Made by a program: the position numbers and the translations under genes. Under the pieces are notes generated by a model. That model did not search any database, had not been told where the DNA came from, and saw only the letters and a program-made list of their open reading frames with translations. Positions 1-9,408 of a DNA stretch of 64,000 nt are shown in pieces (within the stretch, counting starts at the first letter, position 1; the number at the start of each line of letters is the position of its first letter). Origin of the DNA: Phycisphaeraceae bacterium (GTDB lineage: Bacteria; Planctomycetota; Phycisphaerae; Phycisphaerales; UBA1924); assembly GCA_019636655.1 (NCBI GenBank), contig JAHBXB010000002.1:694537-758536 (forward strand), in the 5' to 3' direction.

Positions 1-1
1 C

Positions 2-3000
2 TTGGCGCGGTACCGCGAGGTGCAGGGCCCGGTTGCCGACCGCATGCTGGAGGAGGGGGCCGACGACGCGGTGGAGCGGACGCGGCTGCTGACCCGCGCC
101 GGGTTCGAGGCCGCGCTGCGCGTGGCCCAGCGGGAGCTCGAGGCCGCCCGCTTTGAGTCCGCACTCCTCACGCTCCGCCAACTCGAGACCCACCCGGACC
201 GCACCGGCGAGGCCGGTCGCGACGCGGCGGAACTGCTCCAGGTCGTCGCCCGGTACGTCAACCGCAGCGACGTCTGGGACCGAGCGGAGCGGTGGGCCCG
301 GCAGGCCGGGGCGCCGACGGGACTCCGGGGAGCCGAGACGTGGCCCGAGGCGACGCTGCGGCGCGGCCTGAGCCCGCTCGATCACCAGGCGCCGGTGTCG
401 CTCACTGGGATGCTGCTGAGCCCGCTCTGGTCCGTGCCCGTGGGCACCGGGCCGGTGGCGCCCATCGGCGGCCGGTCGATCGGCGACGTGCCCGCGTTCG
501 CGCAGGGCCTGTGGATCCTCCCGACGCTGAGCGACGAGACGGTCTACGCGAACGATGGGAACACCATCAGCGCGTGGGACCGCTTCACTCTTTCTCGCCT
601 GTGGTCGACGACGCCGCAGGTCGAGCTCGACCAGGGCCTCGCTGCGAGGGAGTTGGAGGGAAGGCGGACCCGCTTCCCGCTGCGTCCGCGCGGCGCACTG
701 GGGATCGAGGATGCGGCGACTGTCACCGTCGCGGGGCGCGACATTCTGACTGTCACGGGGGTTGCCGGGCCCGGCATCCTGCCGGGCGCGCAGGAATCGC
801 GCCGAACGTCCGAGGGAATCCACGCCATCGATTCCAAGACGGGCCAGGTCCGCTGGAGCGTGGCCCCGATCGAACTGGACCAGGTGCTTACGGACACGAG
901 CGTCCGGGGGCCGCTGGCGGTCAGCGAGGGCACGGTGATCGCCGGGGCCCGGCGCGCCAGCCAGTCCCAGCGGCTTACGAGCCTCTACCTGCTCGGCCTG
1001 GAGCAGGGGACCGGGCGGCTGCGGTGGAAGCGACTGGTCGGCAGCGCGGGGTCGCTCCCGTATGGCAGCCCGCCCTCGCTGCGCGATGGGAGCGAGGTCG
1101 TCGAGGGCGTTGTCTATCGCGGGGACCAGCTCGGCGTGATCGGCGCGTACGAGGCGGGCACGGGACGCTGCGTCTGGGTCCGCCGGATGGGGGCCCCGGC
1201 CTACGGCACGTCGGAAGCGTCATCGCCGTGGGAGATCAACCAGCCGATCATCGACGGCCCGACGATCGTGATGCTCACGCCCGACCGCACCGAGGTCGTG
1301 CGGCTGGATCGCGAGTCCGGGCGGATCCTCGGCCGGCGTCCCGCGGCGGACTTCAGCACACCCGGCCCGGCGTACCTGCTCCGCGTGGGGGACACGCTCG
1401 TGGGTGTGGGCTCGCTGCGCCTGTCGATGGTCCCGATCGGCGCGTTCGAGACCGACGGCATCCGGCAGGAACGGCTCGAGGAGCCGGGCGCCCGGGGGCG
1501 GGTGGTGGTCTCCGGCGATCGGCTGCTCGTGCCGACGGCCACCGGGGTGACGCTGGTCTCGATCCCGGATCAGAAGTCCGCGCGGGTGCCGCCGGAGACA
1601 CTGGCGCTCGCCAGCCCGGGCAACGTGCTCCCGGCGACTAGTCAGCTGCTGGTGGTCGACGACAGCCGGCTCCACGCGTACCTGCTCTGGGACGAGGCCG
1701 AGCGGGTGCTCCGGCAGCGGATGGCCCGCGACCCGGCCGATGCCGGGCCCGCGGTGACGTTCGCGGAGTTGGCGTATCGAGCGGGCAAGGCGGGGCAGAT
1801 TCTCGGGGCCGTTGATGCCGCGCTGAGCGCGCTGGACCGGGGCGCGGACGGGCCGCACCGGAAGGAGAACGAGGCCGCGCGTCGGCGGCTCTGGGACTCC
1901 GTGCTGGGGATGCTGAACGCGAGTCAGGAGCCTGATCCCAGCGCGATCGTGAGCGCCGACTCCGGCCGGCTGGCCGATTCGGAACTGGTCGGCGAACTGG
2001 TGACCCGGCTGGGCCGCATCGCGTCCACCGCCGATGATCGCGCCACCCACCTGCTGACGCTCGGCCGGTTCCGCGAGGGACGGGCGGATGCGGTCGGCGC
2101 GGTGGAGGCGTACCAGCGCATCCTGGAGGAGCCGATGCTCGCCGGGGCCACGTGGACCGGCCCGCGTGTCACGCTGCGTGCTGAACTCGAGGCGACGTGG
2201 CGGCTGGAGCGGTTGCTCCGCGAGCGAGGCCCGGCGATCTATGCCCCGTACGACATGGCGGCGCGTTCGGAACTCGCGGCGCTGGGGCTTTCGCCCGACG
2301 CCGCGGCGCTGGAGCGGCTCGCGCGCCGATTCCCGCTCGCGGCGGTGGCGCCGGGGGCGTGGCTCGCGGCCGGCGAGGCGCTGGAGGCCCACGGCCGGCC
2401 CGCGGCTACGGCGTACGAGGCGGGGCTGCGGGCGGCGCAGCGCCGACCGATGGACTCGGCCGACCGGATCGGCCCTTTGGCGGGGCGGCTGACCCGGGCT
2501 CTTGAATCCGAGGGGCAGTGGGGCGCGGCCGCGCAGGTGCTCAGGCAGACCGCCGCGAAGTTCCCGATGGCGGTGATCACGGACCGTTCCGGGCCCGTCG
2601 ACGCCGAGTCGCTTGCCGCGGACCTGCAGCGCCGCTGGGAGACGGCCCATCGCTGGGCGAACATCGGTTCGATCTCCCGCGAGGCCCCGCAGGTGCTCGC
2701 CGGTTGGTCCATCATGCGTCCCATGATCCGCGATGTGAGCGAGCGGGTCGCGCGGGTCATCGCGATGGAGAACGGGGAGGACTTCGCAGTCTGGACGTGC
2801 GGCGGATCGGGCGGCAGCGAGCCGTGCACCGGGCCGCTCGTCAAAGCGTGGTCGGCCCCGATGGACGGGCAGATGGTGTCGCTGATGCGGGTTGACCAGG
2901 ATGCGGCGTACTTCTTCCGGCAGGACGCAACCGGGGTGTCGCTGATCAAGGTGCTGGGCGGTCCTGGCTCCGAAGGGGGAGGGAGCGTCGCCTGGAAGAC

Positions 3001-4060
3001 CGAGACGTTCGGCAAGATGTTCGCCAGACAGGAGGCCATGCGGTCCAAGGACCCCGGCCGGCCCGCACCCGATGCGCCCGAAGCGCCCTCGGAAGTGCAG
3101 GTCATCCAGACGCCGCTCGACGGCACGGTCACGGCCGACGACCTCATCTACCGGACCGACGAGCGGACCATCGTCCTGTTCGATCGGGTCGGGCGCGGCG
3201 TGGGCCTCGATGCCCAGACCGGGCAGGTGCTCTGGGCGGTGCGGGCGCCGCTCTCACGGGTCTTTGACCTCGATATCCGCGCCGGCGTGCTCGCCCTTGC
3301 CGGCGAGCAGGACGAGAGCCGCGGCGGCGGTCGCGCCGCGGCGCCCAACGGCGATCCGGTCGGCATCATCGCCGTGCTCGATGCCCGGACTGGACGAGAG
3401 ACACAGCGGTTCACCCCGCCCGGGGCGGGGCGCATCCGCTGGGTGCTGCTCAGCGAGATCGGGTCGGTCATCGCCGGCACCGATGTGGGCGTTGTCTCGG
3501 TCGATGCCGCGCGCGGGCAGGCGAACTGGGCGGTGTTCGACGGCGCTCTTCGCGCCAGTCTCGGGGCGTGGATGGCGGGCGACCGGTTCTTCATCCTCGG
3601 CGCGGACCGCCAGCTCTGGAGCGCCGCGGTTCGTGATGGCAAGGTTCGGACGGCGGCCGTCGCGATGCCACCCGAGCAGCTCGACGAGTCGCAGCCGCTC
3701 TACGTCGCGAAGGTCCAGGGCCCGCCGGGACAGGATGCGTTGGCCTTCAGCACGCTCCGCGGCATCGCGGTCGTGGGGACCGACGGTGGGATGCTCGGGA
3801 TCGATGCGCTCGGCGGGCTCGATGCGCTCGTCCCGGCGCTGCCGGGCGAGGGTGTCCTCGTCACCGCCGAAACGGTCGCCAGCGGCCACGAGCCCGACGG
3901 GATGATGATCTTCAACGTCCACCTTGTCGACTCGGCCTCGGCCCGCGTTCAGGAGTCACGCGCTCTCGCGCTGGGGGCGCGCCCGCGGCGCATGGCGTTA
4001 CTGGATGGGCGGATCGCCATCACCGCCGGCAGCACCACCGTGGTGCTCCGGGCCGACTGA
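2..4060 (+). CDS. PQQ-type beta-propeller repeat protein with TPR-like middle (5'-partial)
   Basis: The frame is open from the window edge to a TGA at 4058-4060, so at least 1352 residues are present and the true start lies upstream. An alpha-helical TPR-like part covers about residues 20-120. A first propeller follows at about 125-570, with repeated blades of the type DSKTGQVRW, EQGTGRLRW, EAGTGRCVW and DRESGRILG. A second helical, TPR-like part spans about 570-830. A second propeller covers about 870-1352, with blades such as DAQTGQVLW and DARTGRETQ. These blades are the PQQ-like (BamB/quinoprotein-type) repeat. The conserved residues of a true PQQ dehydrogenase are not evident, so a scaffold or binding role, probably in the cell envelope, is more likely than an enzyme. 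The alternation of propeller and TPR blocks in one chain resembles large planctomycetal proteins of unknown role. Confidence 0.85.
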   Translation: MARYREVQGPVADRMLEEGADDAVERTRLLTRAGFEAALRVAQRELEAARFESALLTLRQLETHPDRTGEAGRDAAELLQVVARYVNRSDVWDRAERWARQAGAPTGLRGAETWPEATLRRGLSPLDHQAPVSLTGMLLSPLWSVPVGTGPVAPIGGRSIGDVPAFAQGLWILPTLSDETVYANDGNTISAWDRFTLSRLWSTTPQVELDQGLAARELEGRRTRFPLRPRGALGIEDAATVTVAGRDILTVTGVAGPGILPGAQESRRTSEGIHAIDSKTGQVRWSVAPIELDQVLTDTSVRGPLAVSEGTVIAGARRASQSQRLTSLYLLGLEQGTGRLRWKRLVGSAGSLPYGSPPSLRDGSEVVEGVVYRGDQLGVIGAYEAGTGRCVWVRRMGAPAYGTSEASSPWEINQPIIDGPTIVMLTPDRTEVVRLDRESGRILGRRPAADFSTPGPAYLLRVGDTLVGVGSLRLSMVPIGAFETDGIRQERLEEPGARGRVVVSGDRLLVPTATGVTLVSIPDQKSARVPPETLALASPGNVLPATSQLLVVDDSRLHAYLLWDEAERVLRQRMARDPADAGPAVTFAELAYRAGKAGQILGAVDAALSALDRGADGPHRKENEAARRRLWDSVLGMLNASQEPDPSAIVSADSGRLADSELVGELVTRLGRIASTADDRATHLLTLGRFREGRADAVGAVEAYQRILEEPMLAGATWTGPRVTLRAELEATWRLERLLRERGPAIYAPYDMAARSELAALGLSPDAAALERLARRFPLAAVAPGAWLAAGEALEAHGRPAATAYEAGLRAAQRRPMDSADRIGPLAGRLTRALESEGQWGAAAQVLRQTAAKFPMAVITDRSGPVDAESLAADLQRRWETAHRWANIGSISREAPQVLAGWSIMRPMIRDVSERVARVIAMENGEDFAVWTCGGSGGSEPCTGPLVKAWSAPMDGQMVSLMRVDQDAAYFFRQDATGVSLIKVLGGPGSEGGGSVAWKTETFGKMFARQEAMRSKDPGRPAPDAPEAPSEVQVIQTPLDGTVTADDLIYRTDERTIVLFDRVGRGVGLDAQTGQVLWAVRAPLSRVFDLDIRAGVLALAGEQDESRGGGRAAAPNGDPVGIIAVLDARTGRETQRFTPPGAGRIRWVLLSEIGSVIAGTDVGVVSVDAARGQANWAVFDGALRASLGAWMAGDRFFILGADRQLWSAAVRDGKVRTAAVAMPPEQLDESQPLYVAKVQGPPGQDALAFSTLRGIAVVGTDGGMLGIDALGGLDALVPALPGEGVLVTAETVASGHEPDGMMIFNVHLVDSASARVQESRALALGARPRRMALLDGRIAITAGSTTVVLRAD

Positions 4061-4146
4061 CCCCCCTCCCCCCACCCCCCATTCCTCACCGTGCGTGCGA
4101 AACAGTGCCGCGACCGCGGTTCGAACATGGCCGTGTCCCTCGCGGG

Positions 4147-5154
4147 TTACTCGCGGGCTTCCCAGCCGTACCCGATGAACTCGTGCCCGAAGGTCCCGTC
4201 GTCGTACAGGTCCACGACGCCGTACCCCTCGCCGAAGCCCTGGTGCTTCCCTTTCCACCATGCGCCGCTCACCGCGCCGTCGCAGATGTAGGTCACCCCG
4301 GAGTAGTCCACACGGTCGCACTGGTGGATGTGCCCGCTGAGGCACAGCTTCACATTGGGGTGCTTGCGGAAGAGGTCTCGCAACGCCCGCGCATCCAGGT
4401 GCATGTTCCCGCCGGGGACGGTCCACTTGCCCTCGTCCACTTCGCGGTTGCGGCTGTCGAAGAGCATGCACGCCGCGAGGATCGGGACGTGCGAGAGCAC
4501 CAGCACCGGGGTCGTCGCGGGCACCGCGGCGAGGTCTCGCTGCAGCCAGTCCATCTGCGCTTCATCGAGCCGTGCCACGTAGCCGGTGCCCCCGTCGCTC
4601 TGCACGCTGTCGAGGATGACGAAGTGCCAGCCCGCTTTGTCGAAACTGCGGTACGGGCGTGCCAGCCCCAGCGTCTGCATCGCCCACGCCTTCCCCCAGG
4701 TCGCCTCCGTGCCGTTGGTGCCGCTCTTGGCCTTGTTCCAACCCCAGATGTCGTGGTTCCCCAGGCAGTGCTCGACCGGGCACGGCGCTCCGTCACGGAG
4801 CGTTCCGGTGAACAGGTCCCACAGCATCTTGCTCCGGTCGAAGGGCTGCTCGAAGACATCCATCACCAGGTCGCCGCCGGTGAGGATCAGGTCCGGCCTG
4901 TCGTTCAGCGCCGCGACGTGCCGGAGGCACGCGGCCATGCCCTCGGCCCCGTGCCGCTCGGGCTGCACATGGAAGTCCGTCAGGTGGGCCACCCGCAGCA
5001 CGCGACTGCGACCCGGCCCGCCGGCGGGGGGCGCGGCCAGCCGTCGTGCCGCGGCGAGTACCGACGATGGCCCGCCCAAGGCCAGGGCCGCGGTCAGAAG
5101 CCCGGCTCCCTTCAGAACATCTCGCCGCGTTGGTACGGGTCGCTGCTGGTCCAT
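4147..5154 (-). CDS. Tat-exported calcineurin-like metallophosphoesterase
   Basis: 335 residues. The start at 5154 is chosen because AGGAGG lies 7 bases upstream and the protein then opens with a twin-arginine signal (TRRDVLK at residues 9-15, followed by a hydrophobic Ala/Leu stretch). The metallophosphoesterase motifs appear in order: D60-x-H62 (TDFH), GD at 94-95, GNHD at 132-135, H222 (LSHVP) and GHIH at 274-277. These ligands bind two metal ions, so it should be an active phosphohydrolase in the periplasm or on the surface; the substrate is unknown. The open frame runs further upstream, but that stretch reads as an out-of-frame shadow of ybeY. It is convergent with the propeller gene, about 86 bases away. 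Confidence 0.92.
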   Translation of the reverse strand: MDQQRPVPTRRDVLKGAGLLTAALALGGPSSVLAAARRLAAPPAGGPGRSRVLRVAHLTDFHVQPERHGAEGMAACLRHVAALNDRPDLILTGGDLVMDVFEQPFDRSKMLWDLFTGTLRDGAPCPVEHCLGNHDIWGWNKAKSGTNGTEATWGKAWAMQTLGLARPYRSFDKAGWHFVILDSVQSDGGTGYVARLDEAQMDWLQRDLAAVPATTPVLVLSHVPILAACMLFDSRNREVDEGKWTVPGGNMHLDARALRDLFRKHPNVKLCLSGHIHQCDRVDYSGVTYICDGAVSGAWWKGKHQGFGEGYGVVDLYDDGTFGHEFIGYGWEARE

Positions 5155-5297
5155 TTCTCGTCCTCCTGATGGCGGCCGCCACCATACACGACGCGGTTCG
5201 GAATGGACGTTATCGGTCTGCAAAGTTGATCGGAAACACCCTAATCCGGGGTGATCATCCCATGTTCGCAGGTTCCGTACGCTGCCGGCTCGGCTTG

Positions 5298-5326
5298 TTG
5301 GCTCGCCGAGCGCCTTGTCGTAGACT
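5298..5326 (+). promoter_or_regulatory. Promoter of ybeY-corC
   Basis: TTGGCT (5298-5303) and TAGACT (5321-5326) are separated by exactly 17 bases, each matching the sigma-70 consensus at 4 of 6 positions. This would give a leader of about 70 bases before the ybeY ATG at 5401. Confidence 0.5.
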
Positions 5327-5400
5327 TGGCATCGCGATCGGCGCCTCGACTTGGCGGCTGGCCGCGATGGGAGTCTGGTGGGCGGGGCCGGGGGGCGGCG

Positions 5401-5922
5401 ATGATGGACGGAACCCTGACAATATCCGATCGATCTGGCCCTGAGGCGGGGGCCGCGGTTGATGTGGCGGACCCTGGGGGGGAGTTCCCGGAATCGGCGC
5501 GGCGGTTCGTGCAGGACACCGCGGTTCGTGCCGTGAGGCACCTGGGGGCCGTGGGGGAGGTGCGGGTCCGCATCGTCGGTGACGAGGCGATGGCGGCCGC
5601 CCACCAGCGGTACCTGGACGACCCGACAACCACGGACGTGCTGACCTTTGATCTGACGGAGGGTCGTGGCGGCGCGGAGGCTCCGCCGCGGCTGGATACC
5701 GATGTGCTGGTGTGCGCCGATGTGGCGAAGCGCGAGGCGGCCCGGCGCGGGATCAGTCCCGAGCATGAAGCGGTGCTGTACGTGCTGCACGCCATCCTGC
5801 ACTGCCTGGGGCACGACGATCACACTCCCGCGGGGTTCGCCCGCATGCACGCGGCGGAAGACGGAGTGCTGAGCGCTCTCGGTGTGGGCCCTGTCTTCGG
5901 TGTGCCGGAGAACCGCGAGTGA
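5401..5922 (+). CDS. ybeY: YbeY endoribonuclease (16S rRNA maturation)
   Basis: 173 residues from the ATG at 5401; the frame stays open back to 5251 but that part is not family-like. YbeY is a single-metal endoribonuclease that helps mature the 3' end of 16S rRNA and takes part in ribosome quality control. The diagnostic His cluster is at residues 130-141 (HAILHCLGHDDH, three zinc-binding His) and the usual TTDVLTFDL segment is at about 77-85. The TGA overlaps the GTG start of the next gene by four bases (GTGA, 5919-5922), indicating translational coupling. The pairing of ybeY with a CorC-type gene is widespread in bacteria. Confidence 0.95.
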   Translation: MMDGTLTISDRSGPEAGAAVDVADPGGEFPESARRFVQDTAVRAVRHLGAVGEVRVRIVGDEAMAAAHQRYLDDPTTTDVLTFDLTEGRGGAEAPPRLDTDVLVCADVAKREAARRGISPEHEAVLYVLHAILHCLGHDDHTPAGFARMHAAEDGVLSALGVGPVFGVPENRE

Positions 5923-7325
5923 GTGCGCTGTGGGTGCTCATCGCGTCGACGGTCCTCGCTGGGATGCTCGCCACGCTGCACTATGCGTTGGCGGACCTGG
6001 CGCGCGCCTCGCTCGAAGAAATCGCCTCGGTCAAGAACCGTCCCGCCGCGACGCGGCGCGTGGACGCGATCCTCCGCGATGTCTCGGGCCATTCGAGGGC
6101 GATCGCGGTGCCCATGATCCTGTGCCTCGCCGCGGCCGTGGCCGCCGCGGTGGAGGAGACGACCAACCTGCGGTCGGGCACGGGCATGCCGGTCACGCAC
6201 GCCGACGAGATCATCGGCGTGCTCGCGGCGTCGCTGATTCTGTGGGTGCTGTGCGTGTCGCTGCCGATGTCGATCGCCTGGCACGCGGGCGAGCGGCTGG
6301 TCTACGCCTGGTCGCCGCTGGTGCGCGGGATCTACCACCTGGGCGCGCCGCTGCGTGCCCTCGGGCGGTTCCTGGACGAGATGGTGAAGCGGCTCGCGGG
6401 GGTCCAGGGCGACACTCGCAACGAGGTGCTGCAGGCCGAGTTGATGAGCGTTGTCGAGGAGGGGGAGCGCGAGGGGCAGATCGACCTTGAGCAGCGCGAG
6501 ATGATCGAGGCGGTCGTCGAGTTCCGGAACCTCACCGCCAAGCAGGTCATGACCCCGCGCACCGAGATCGAGGCGTTCGAGGAGACGAACGAGCTCGGCG
6601 CCGTCACGCGGATCATCAAGGAGATCGGCCACTCCCGCATCCCGGTCTACCAGGGGTCGCTGGACAATGTCGTCGGCATCTTCTACGTCAAGGACCTGAT
6701 GCGCTGGCTCGCCGGCGACGGCACGCACGCGCCCGGCAAGCCCTTCTCGCTCCGGGCCATCCTGCGGCCCGCGCTGTTCGTGCCGGAAACCAAGCCCGTC
6801 CGCGAGCTGCTCCGCGAGCTGCTCAAGAAGAAGGTCCACATCGCCATGGTCGCGGACGAGTTCGGCGGCACCGCCGGGCTGGTCACCATCGAGGACATGG
6901 TCGAGGAGATCGTCGGCGACATCCGGGACGAGTACGAGCCGACCGAACCGGAAAAGCCCGACGTCGAGGTGAAGCTGCACGAGCGCACCGCCGAGGTGGA
7001 TGCGCGGGCGTACATCGACGATGTAAACGACGCCCTGTTGCCGCTGGGCTGGTCGCTGCCCGAGGGGGACGACTACGACACCGTCGGCGGGTTTGTGATC
7101 ACCACGCTGGGCCGCATCCCCGAGCAGGGCGAGTCATTCCGGCACGACCGCGCCACGGTGACCGTGCTCGAGGCCTCGCCGACCCGCGTCCTCAAGGTCC
7201 GGCTGGAGGTCGGCCAGGACGACGACGATCACCACCATGATGAGGATGATGAGCCTGCCAGCCGCAACGGGGGGCCGGTCCCCCAGCGCCCCGGCGATCG
7301 GCCCGCGGAACCTCGCACCCAGTAA
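5919..7325 (+). CDS. CNNM/CorC-family membrane protein with CBS pair
   Basis: 468 residues, GTG start overlapping the ybeY stop. The N-terminal CNNM (DUF21) part has about three to four hydrophobic segments within residues 1-130. Two CBS domains follow (about 205-265, beginning MTPRTEIEAF, and about 285-340, containing EFGGTAGLVTIED). A CorC/HlyC C-terminal domain spans about 350-430. The family is linked to Mg2+/Co2+ export or resistance, and older annotations call it hemolysin. The last residues are unusual: after the CorC domain there is a run of Asp and His (about 429-438) that could bind divalent metal, then a Pro/Arg tail. It is cotranscribed with ybeY. Confidence 0.92.
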   Translation: MSALWVLIASTVLAGMLATLHYALADLARASLEEIASVKNRPAATRRVDAILRDVSGHSRAIAVPMILCLAAAVAAAVEETTNLRSGTGMPVTHADEIIGVLAASLILWVLCVSLPMSIAWHAGERLVYAWSPLVRGIYHLGAPLRALGRFLDEMVKRLAGVQGDTRNEVLQAELMSVVEEGEREGQIDLEQREMIEAVVEFRNLTAKQVMTPRTEIEAFEETNELGAVTRIIKEIGHSRIPVYQGSLDNVVGIFYVKDLMRWLAGDGTHAPGKPFSLRAILRPALFVPETKPVRELLRELLKKKVHIAMVADEFGGTAGLVTIEDMVEEIVGDIRDEYEPTEPEKPDVEVKLHERTAEVDARAYIDDVNDALLPLGWSLPEGDDYDTVGGFVITTLGRIPEQGESFRHDRATVTVLEASPTRVLKVRLEVGQDDDDHHHDEDDEPASRNGGPVPQRPGDRPAEPRTQ

Positions 7326-7386
7326 GCACTCGCCGCCCGGTTCGGCGGTGCGGCTGGCGCTCCCTCGTTTGCCCGGGCCGTGCCTC

Positions 7387-7392
7387 TAGACT
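7387..7392 (+). promoter_or_regulatory. -10 element directly before cysS (leaderless)
   Basis: TAGACT lies 6 bases before the cysS ATG, with no purine-rich ribosome site in between. A transcript from here would begin at or beside the start codon. No convincing -35 is visible. Confidence 0.5.
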
Positions 7393-7398
7393 TGGCCC

Positions 7399-9030
7399 AT
7401 GCCGCTGCGCCTGTACAACACGCTGACCCGGACGATCGAACCCCTCGCGCCCCGCGACCCGGCGATGGTCACGTTCTACACCTGCGGCCCGACGGTGTAC
7501 GACGACGCCCACATCGGCAACTTCCGCTCGTTCCTCGCCGCGGACCTGCTGCGCCGCTTCATCGAGTCGCCCATGTGCGAACTCGCAAGCCAAGACGGCT
7601 CGCCGAGCAAGGGCCCGCGGCGGGTCGTGCACGTCATGAACATCACCGACGTCGGCCACATGACCGACGACGCCGAGGGGGGCGAGCACGGCGAGGACCG
7701 GATGGCGGTCGCGGGCCGCCGGCTCGCGGAGGCCAAGAAGGCGGGCAAGCTGCCCGCGAGCGTCGAGATCAATCCGAACGACCCGTACGCCATCGCGGCG
7801 TTCTACGCGGAACGGTTCATGGAGGACGCCAGGAGGCTGGGGCTCAAGGTCGCCATCGAGGCCCGGACCGATCCGACGCTGATGCCCTTGGCCACCGCCA
7901 ACATCGGCGGGATGGTCGCCGCGGTGCAGCGGCTGATCGAGCGCGGCCACGCGTACGTCGTCGGCGAAACGGGCGCCCGCGTCGTTTACTTCCGCGTCCG
8001 CTCGTTCCCCTCCTACGGCCGGCTCTCGGGCAACACGCTCGACGCGCTGCGGGCCGGCGAGGGCGGTCGCGTGCTGGCCGAGAACCAGGCCGGCAAGGAG
8101 CACCCGGCGGACTTCCTGCTGTGGAAGGAGGATCCGAGCCACATCATGAAGTGGGACTCGCCGTGGGGCAAGGGCTACCCGGGGTGGCACATCGAGTGCA
8201 CGGTCATGGCCGCGAGCCGCCTGCTTGGCCCCTCGGTGTTCGGGGATCTTCTCAGGGGATCCGGCGCCACGGGCGGCATCATCGACCTGCACTCGGGCGG
8301 CGAGGACAACATCTTTCCGCACCACGAGTGCGAGATCGCCCAGTCCTGCGGTGCGTTCAACACGGAGGAGTCCATCCAATCGGGCGAGGCGACGTTCTCC
8401 CGGCTCTGGTTCCACCCGCGGTTCCTGCTCGTCGAGGGGACGAAGATGTCCAAGAGCAAGGGCAACTTCTTCACCGCGCGGGACCTGTTTGCCCGCGGCG
8501 TCGAGCCCGCGGCCCTGCGCCTCGAACTCATCAAGACCCACTACCGCAGCAACGCTAACTTCACGTTGCAGGGCCTCACGGATTCCCAACGCACGATCGA
8601 CCGCTGGCGCCGCATGCTCGAATCGCCGGAGCCCGGCAACGGCGACGGCGCGCGGCGGGATCGCTGCGCCCGCGAGTTCGCCGAAGCGATGCACGAGGAT
8701 CTCAACATCGCCGCGGCGCTCGGGGCGTTGAACTCGTGGGCGAACGACACCAGGTCCCCCACTCGCTCGGACGCCGCGCTGCTCCGGGACCTTGATGCGG
8801 TCCTGGGCGTTCTCGGGCTCGAGCGCCCGGCGAGCGCGCAGACCGAGATCGGGCTGTTCGCCCCCGGCCTGGCGCCGGACCCGGCAGTGGTTGCCCTGCT
8901 CATCGAGCGGTGCGACGCCAAGGCTCGCAAGGATTTCCCGCGTTCCGACGCCATCCGCGACGAACTCGCCCGGATGGGCTATGCCATCAAGGACGTCGCG
9001 GGCGGCAAGGTCGAGGTCAGGCGGGCGTGA
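7399..9030 (+). CDS. cysS: Cysteinyl-tRNA synthetase
   Basis: 543 residues. Class I aminoacyl-tRNA synthetase that charges tRNA-Cys in the cytoplasm. The zinc/substrate Cys is C29 (YTCGPTVY), the HIGH motif appears as HIGN (38-41), a second zinc ligand is near C267 (HIECTVM), the third lies in the PHHECE segment, and KMSKS is at 349-353. It is longer than the roughly 460 residues common in this family; part of the extra length is a polar segment near residues 65-120 that follows the first half of the Rossmann fold. The C-terminal DALR-like helical region is present. No Shine-Dalgarno precedes the ATG; see the adjacent -10 element. DUF486 follows after 10 bases. Confidence 0.96.
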   Translation: MPLRLYNTLTRTIEPLAPRDPAMVTFYTCGPTVYDDAHIGNFRSFLAADLLRRFIESPMCELASQDGSPSKGPRRVVHVMNITDVGHMTDDAEGGEHGEDRMAVAGRRLAEAKKAGKLPASVEINPNDPYAIAAFYAERFMEDARRLGLKVAIEARTDPTLMPLATANIGGMVAAVQRLIERGHAYVVGETGARVVYFRVRSFPSYGRLSGNTLDALRAGEGGRVLAENQAGKEHPADFLLWKEDPSHIMKWDSPWGKGYPGWHIECTVMAASRLLGPSVFGDLLRGSGATGGIIDLHSGGEDNIFPHHECEIAQSCGAFNTEESIQSGEATFSRLWFHPRFLLVEGTKMSKSKGNFFTARDLFARGVEPAALRLELIKTHYRSNANFTLQGLTDSQRTIDRWRRMLESPEPGNGDGARRDRCAREFAEAMHEDLNIAAALGALNSWANDTRSPTRSDAALLRDLDAVLGVLGLERPASAQTEIGLFAPGLAPDPAVVALLIERCDAKARKDFPRSDAIRDELARMGYAIKDVAGGKVEVRRA

Positions 9031-9040
9031 GGAGGCTGCG

Positions 9041-9406
9041 ATGCGGGCGCTGGTGACGGTCGTGCTGCTGGTCTGCTCGAACCTGTTCATGACCTTCGCG
9101 TGGTACTACCACCTCAAGAAGCCCGGGTGGCCGCTATACACCGCGATCGTCGCTTCCTGGGGCCTCGCGTTCTTCGAGTATCTGCTGCAGGTCCCCGCCA
9201 ACCGCTACGGCCACATCAGCCACGCCGGCCCGTTCACGGCGCCGCAACTCAAGATCATCCAGGAGGCGATCACGCTGACCGTGTTCGCGGCGTTCTCGAT
9301 CGTCGTTCTGGGCGAGAAGCTCCGCCTCCAGGACGCGGTCGCGTTCGCGCTGATCATGGCGGGCGTCGCCGTCTCGATGTGGGGCCGGGGGAGCGCCCCG
9401 GCCTAG
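9041..9406 (+). CDS. DUF486-type small membrane protein (DMT superfamily)
   Basis: 121 residues, ATG at 9041 with GGAGG about 7 bases upstream; it begins 10 bases after cysS and is probably in the same operon. Four hydrophobic segments are predicted (about 3-20, 30-48, 70-88, 95-113). The FMTFAWYYHLK and VPANRYGH elements are characteristic of the DUF486 group, related to small drug/metabolite transporters. No substrate is known. It ends 2 bases before the convergent dockerin-type gene. Confidence 0.85.
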   Translation: MRALVTVVLLVCSNLFMTFAWYYHLKKPGWPLYTAIVASWGLAFFEYLLQVPANRYGHISHAGPFTAPQLKIIQEAITLTVFAAFSIVVLGEKLRLQDAVAFALIMAGVAVSMWGRGSAPA

Positions 9407-9408
9407 CG

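Noticed and set aside
7192-9090. 632-codon reverse-strand frame over cysS
   Set aside because: Complete overlap with a conserved synthetase; no protein-like features.
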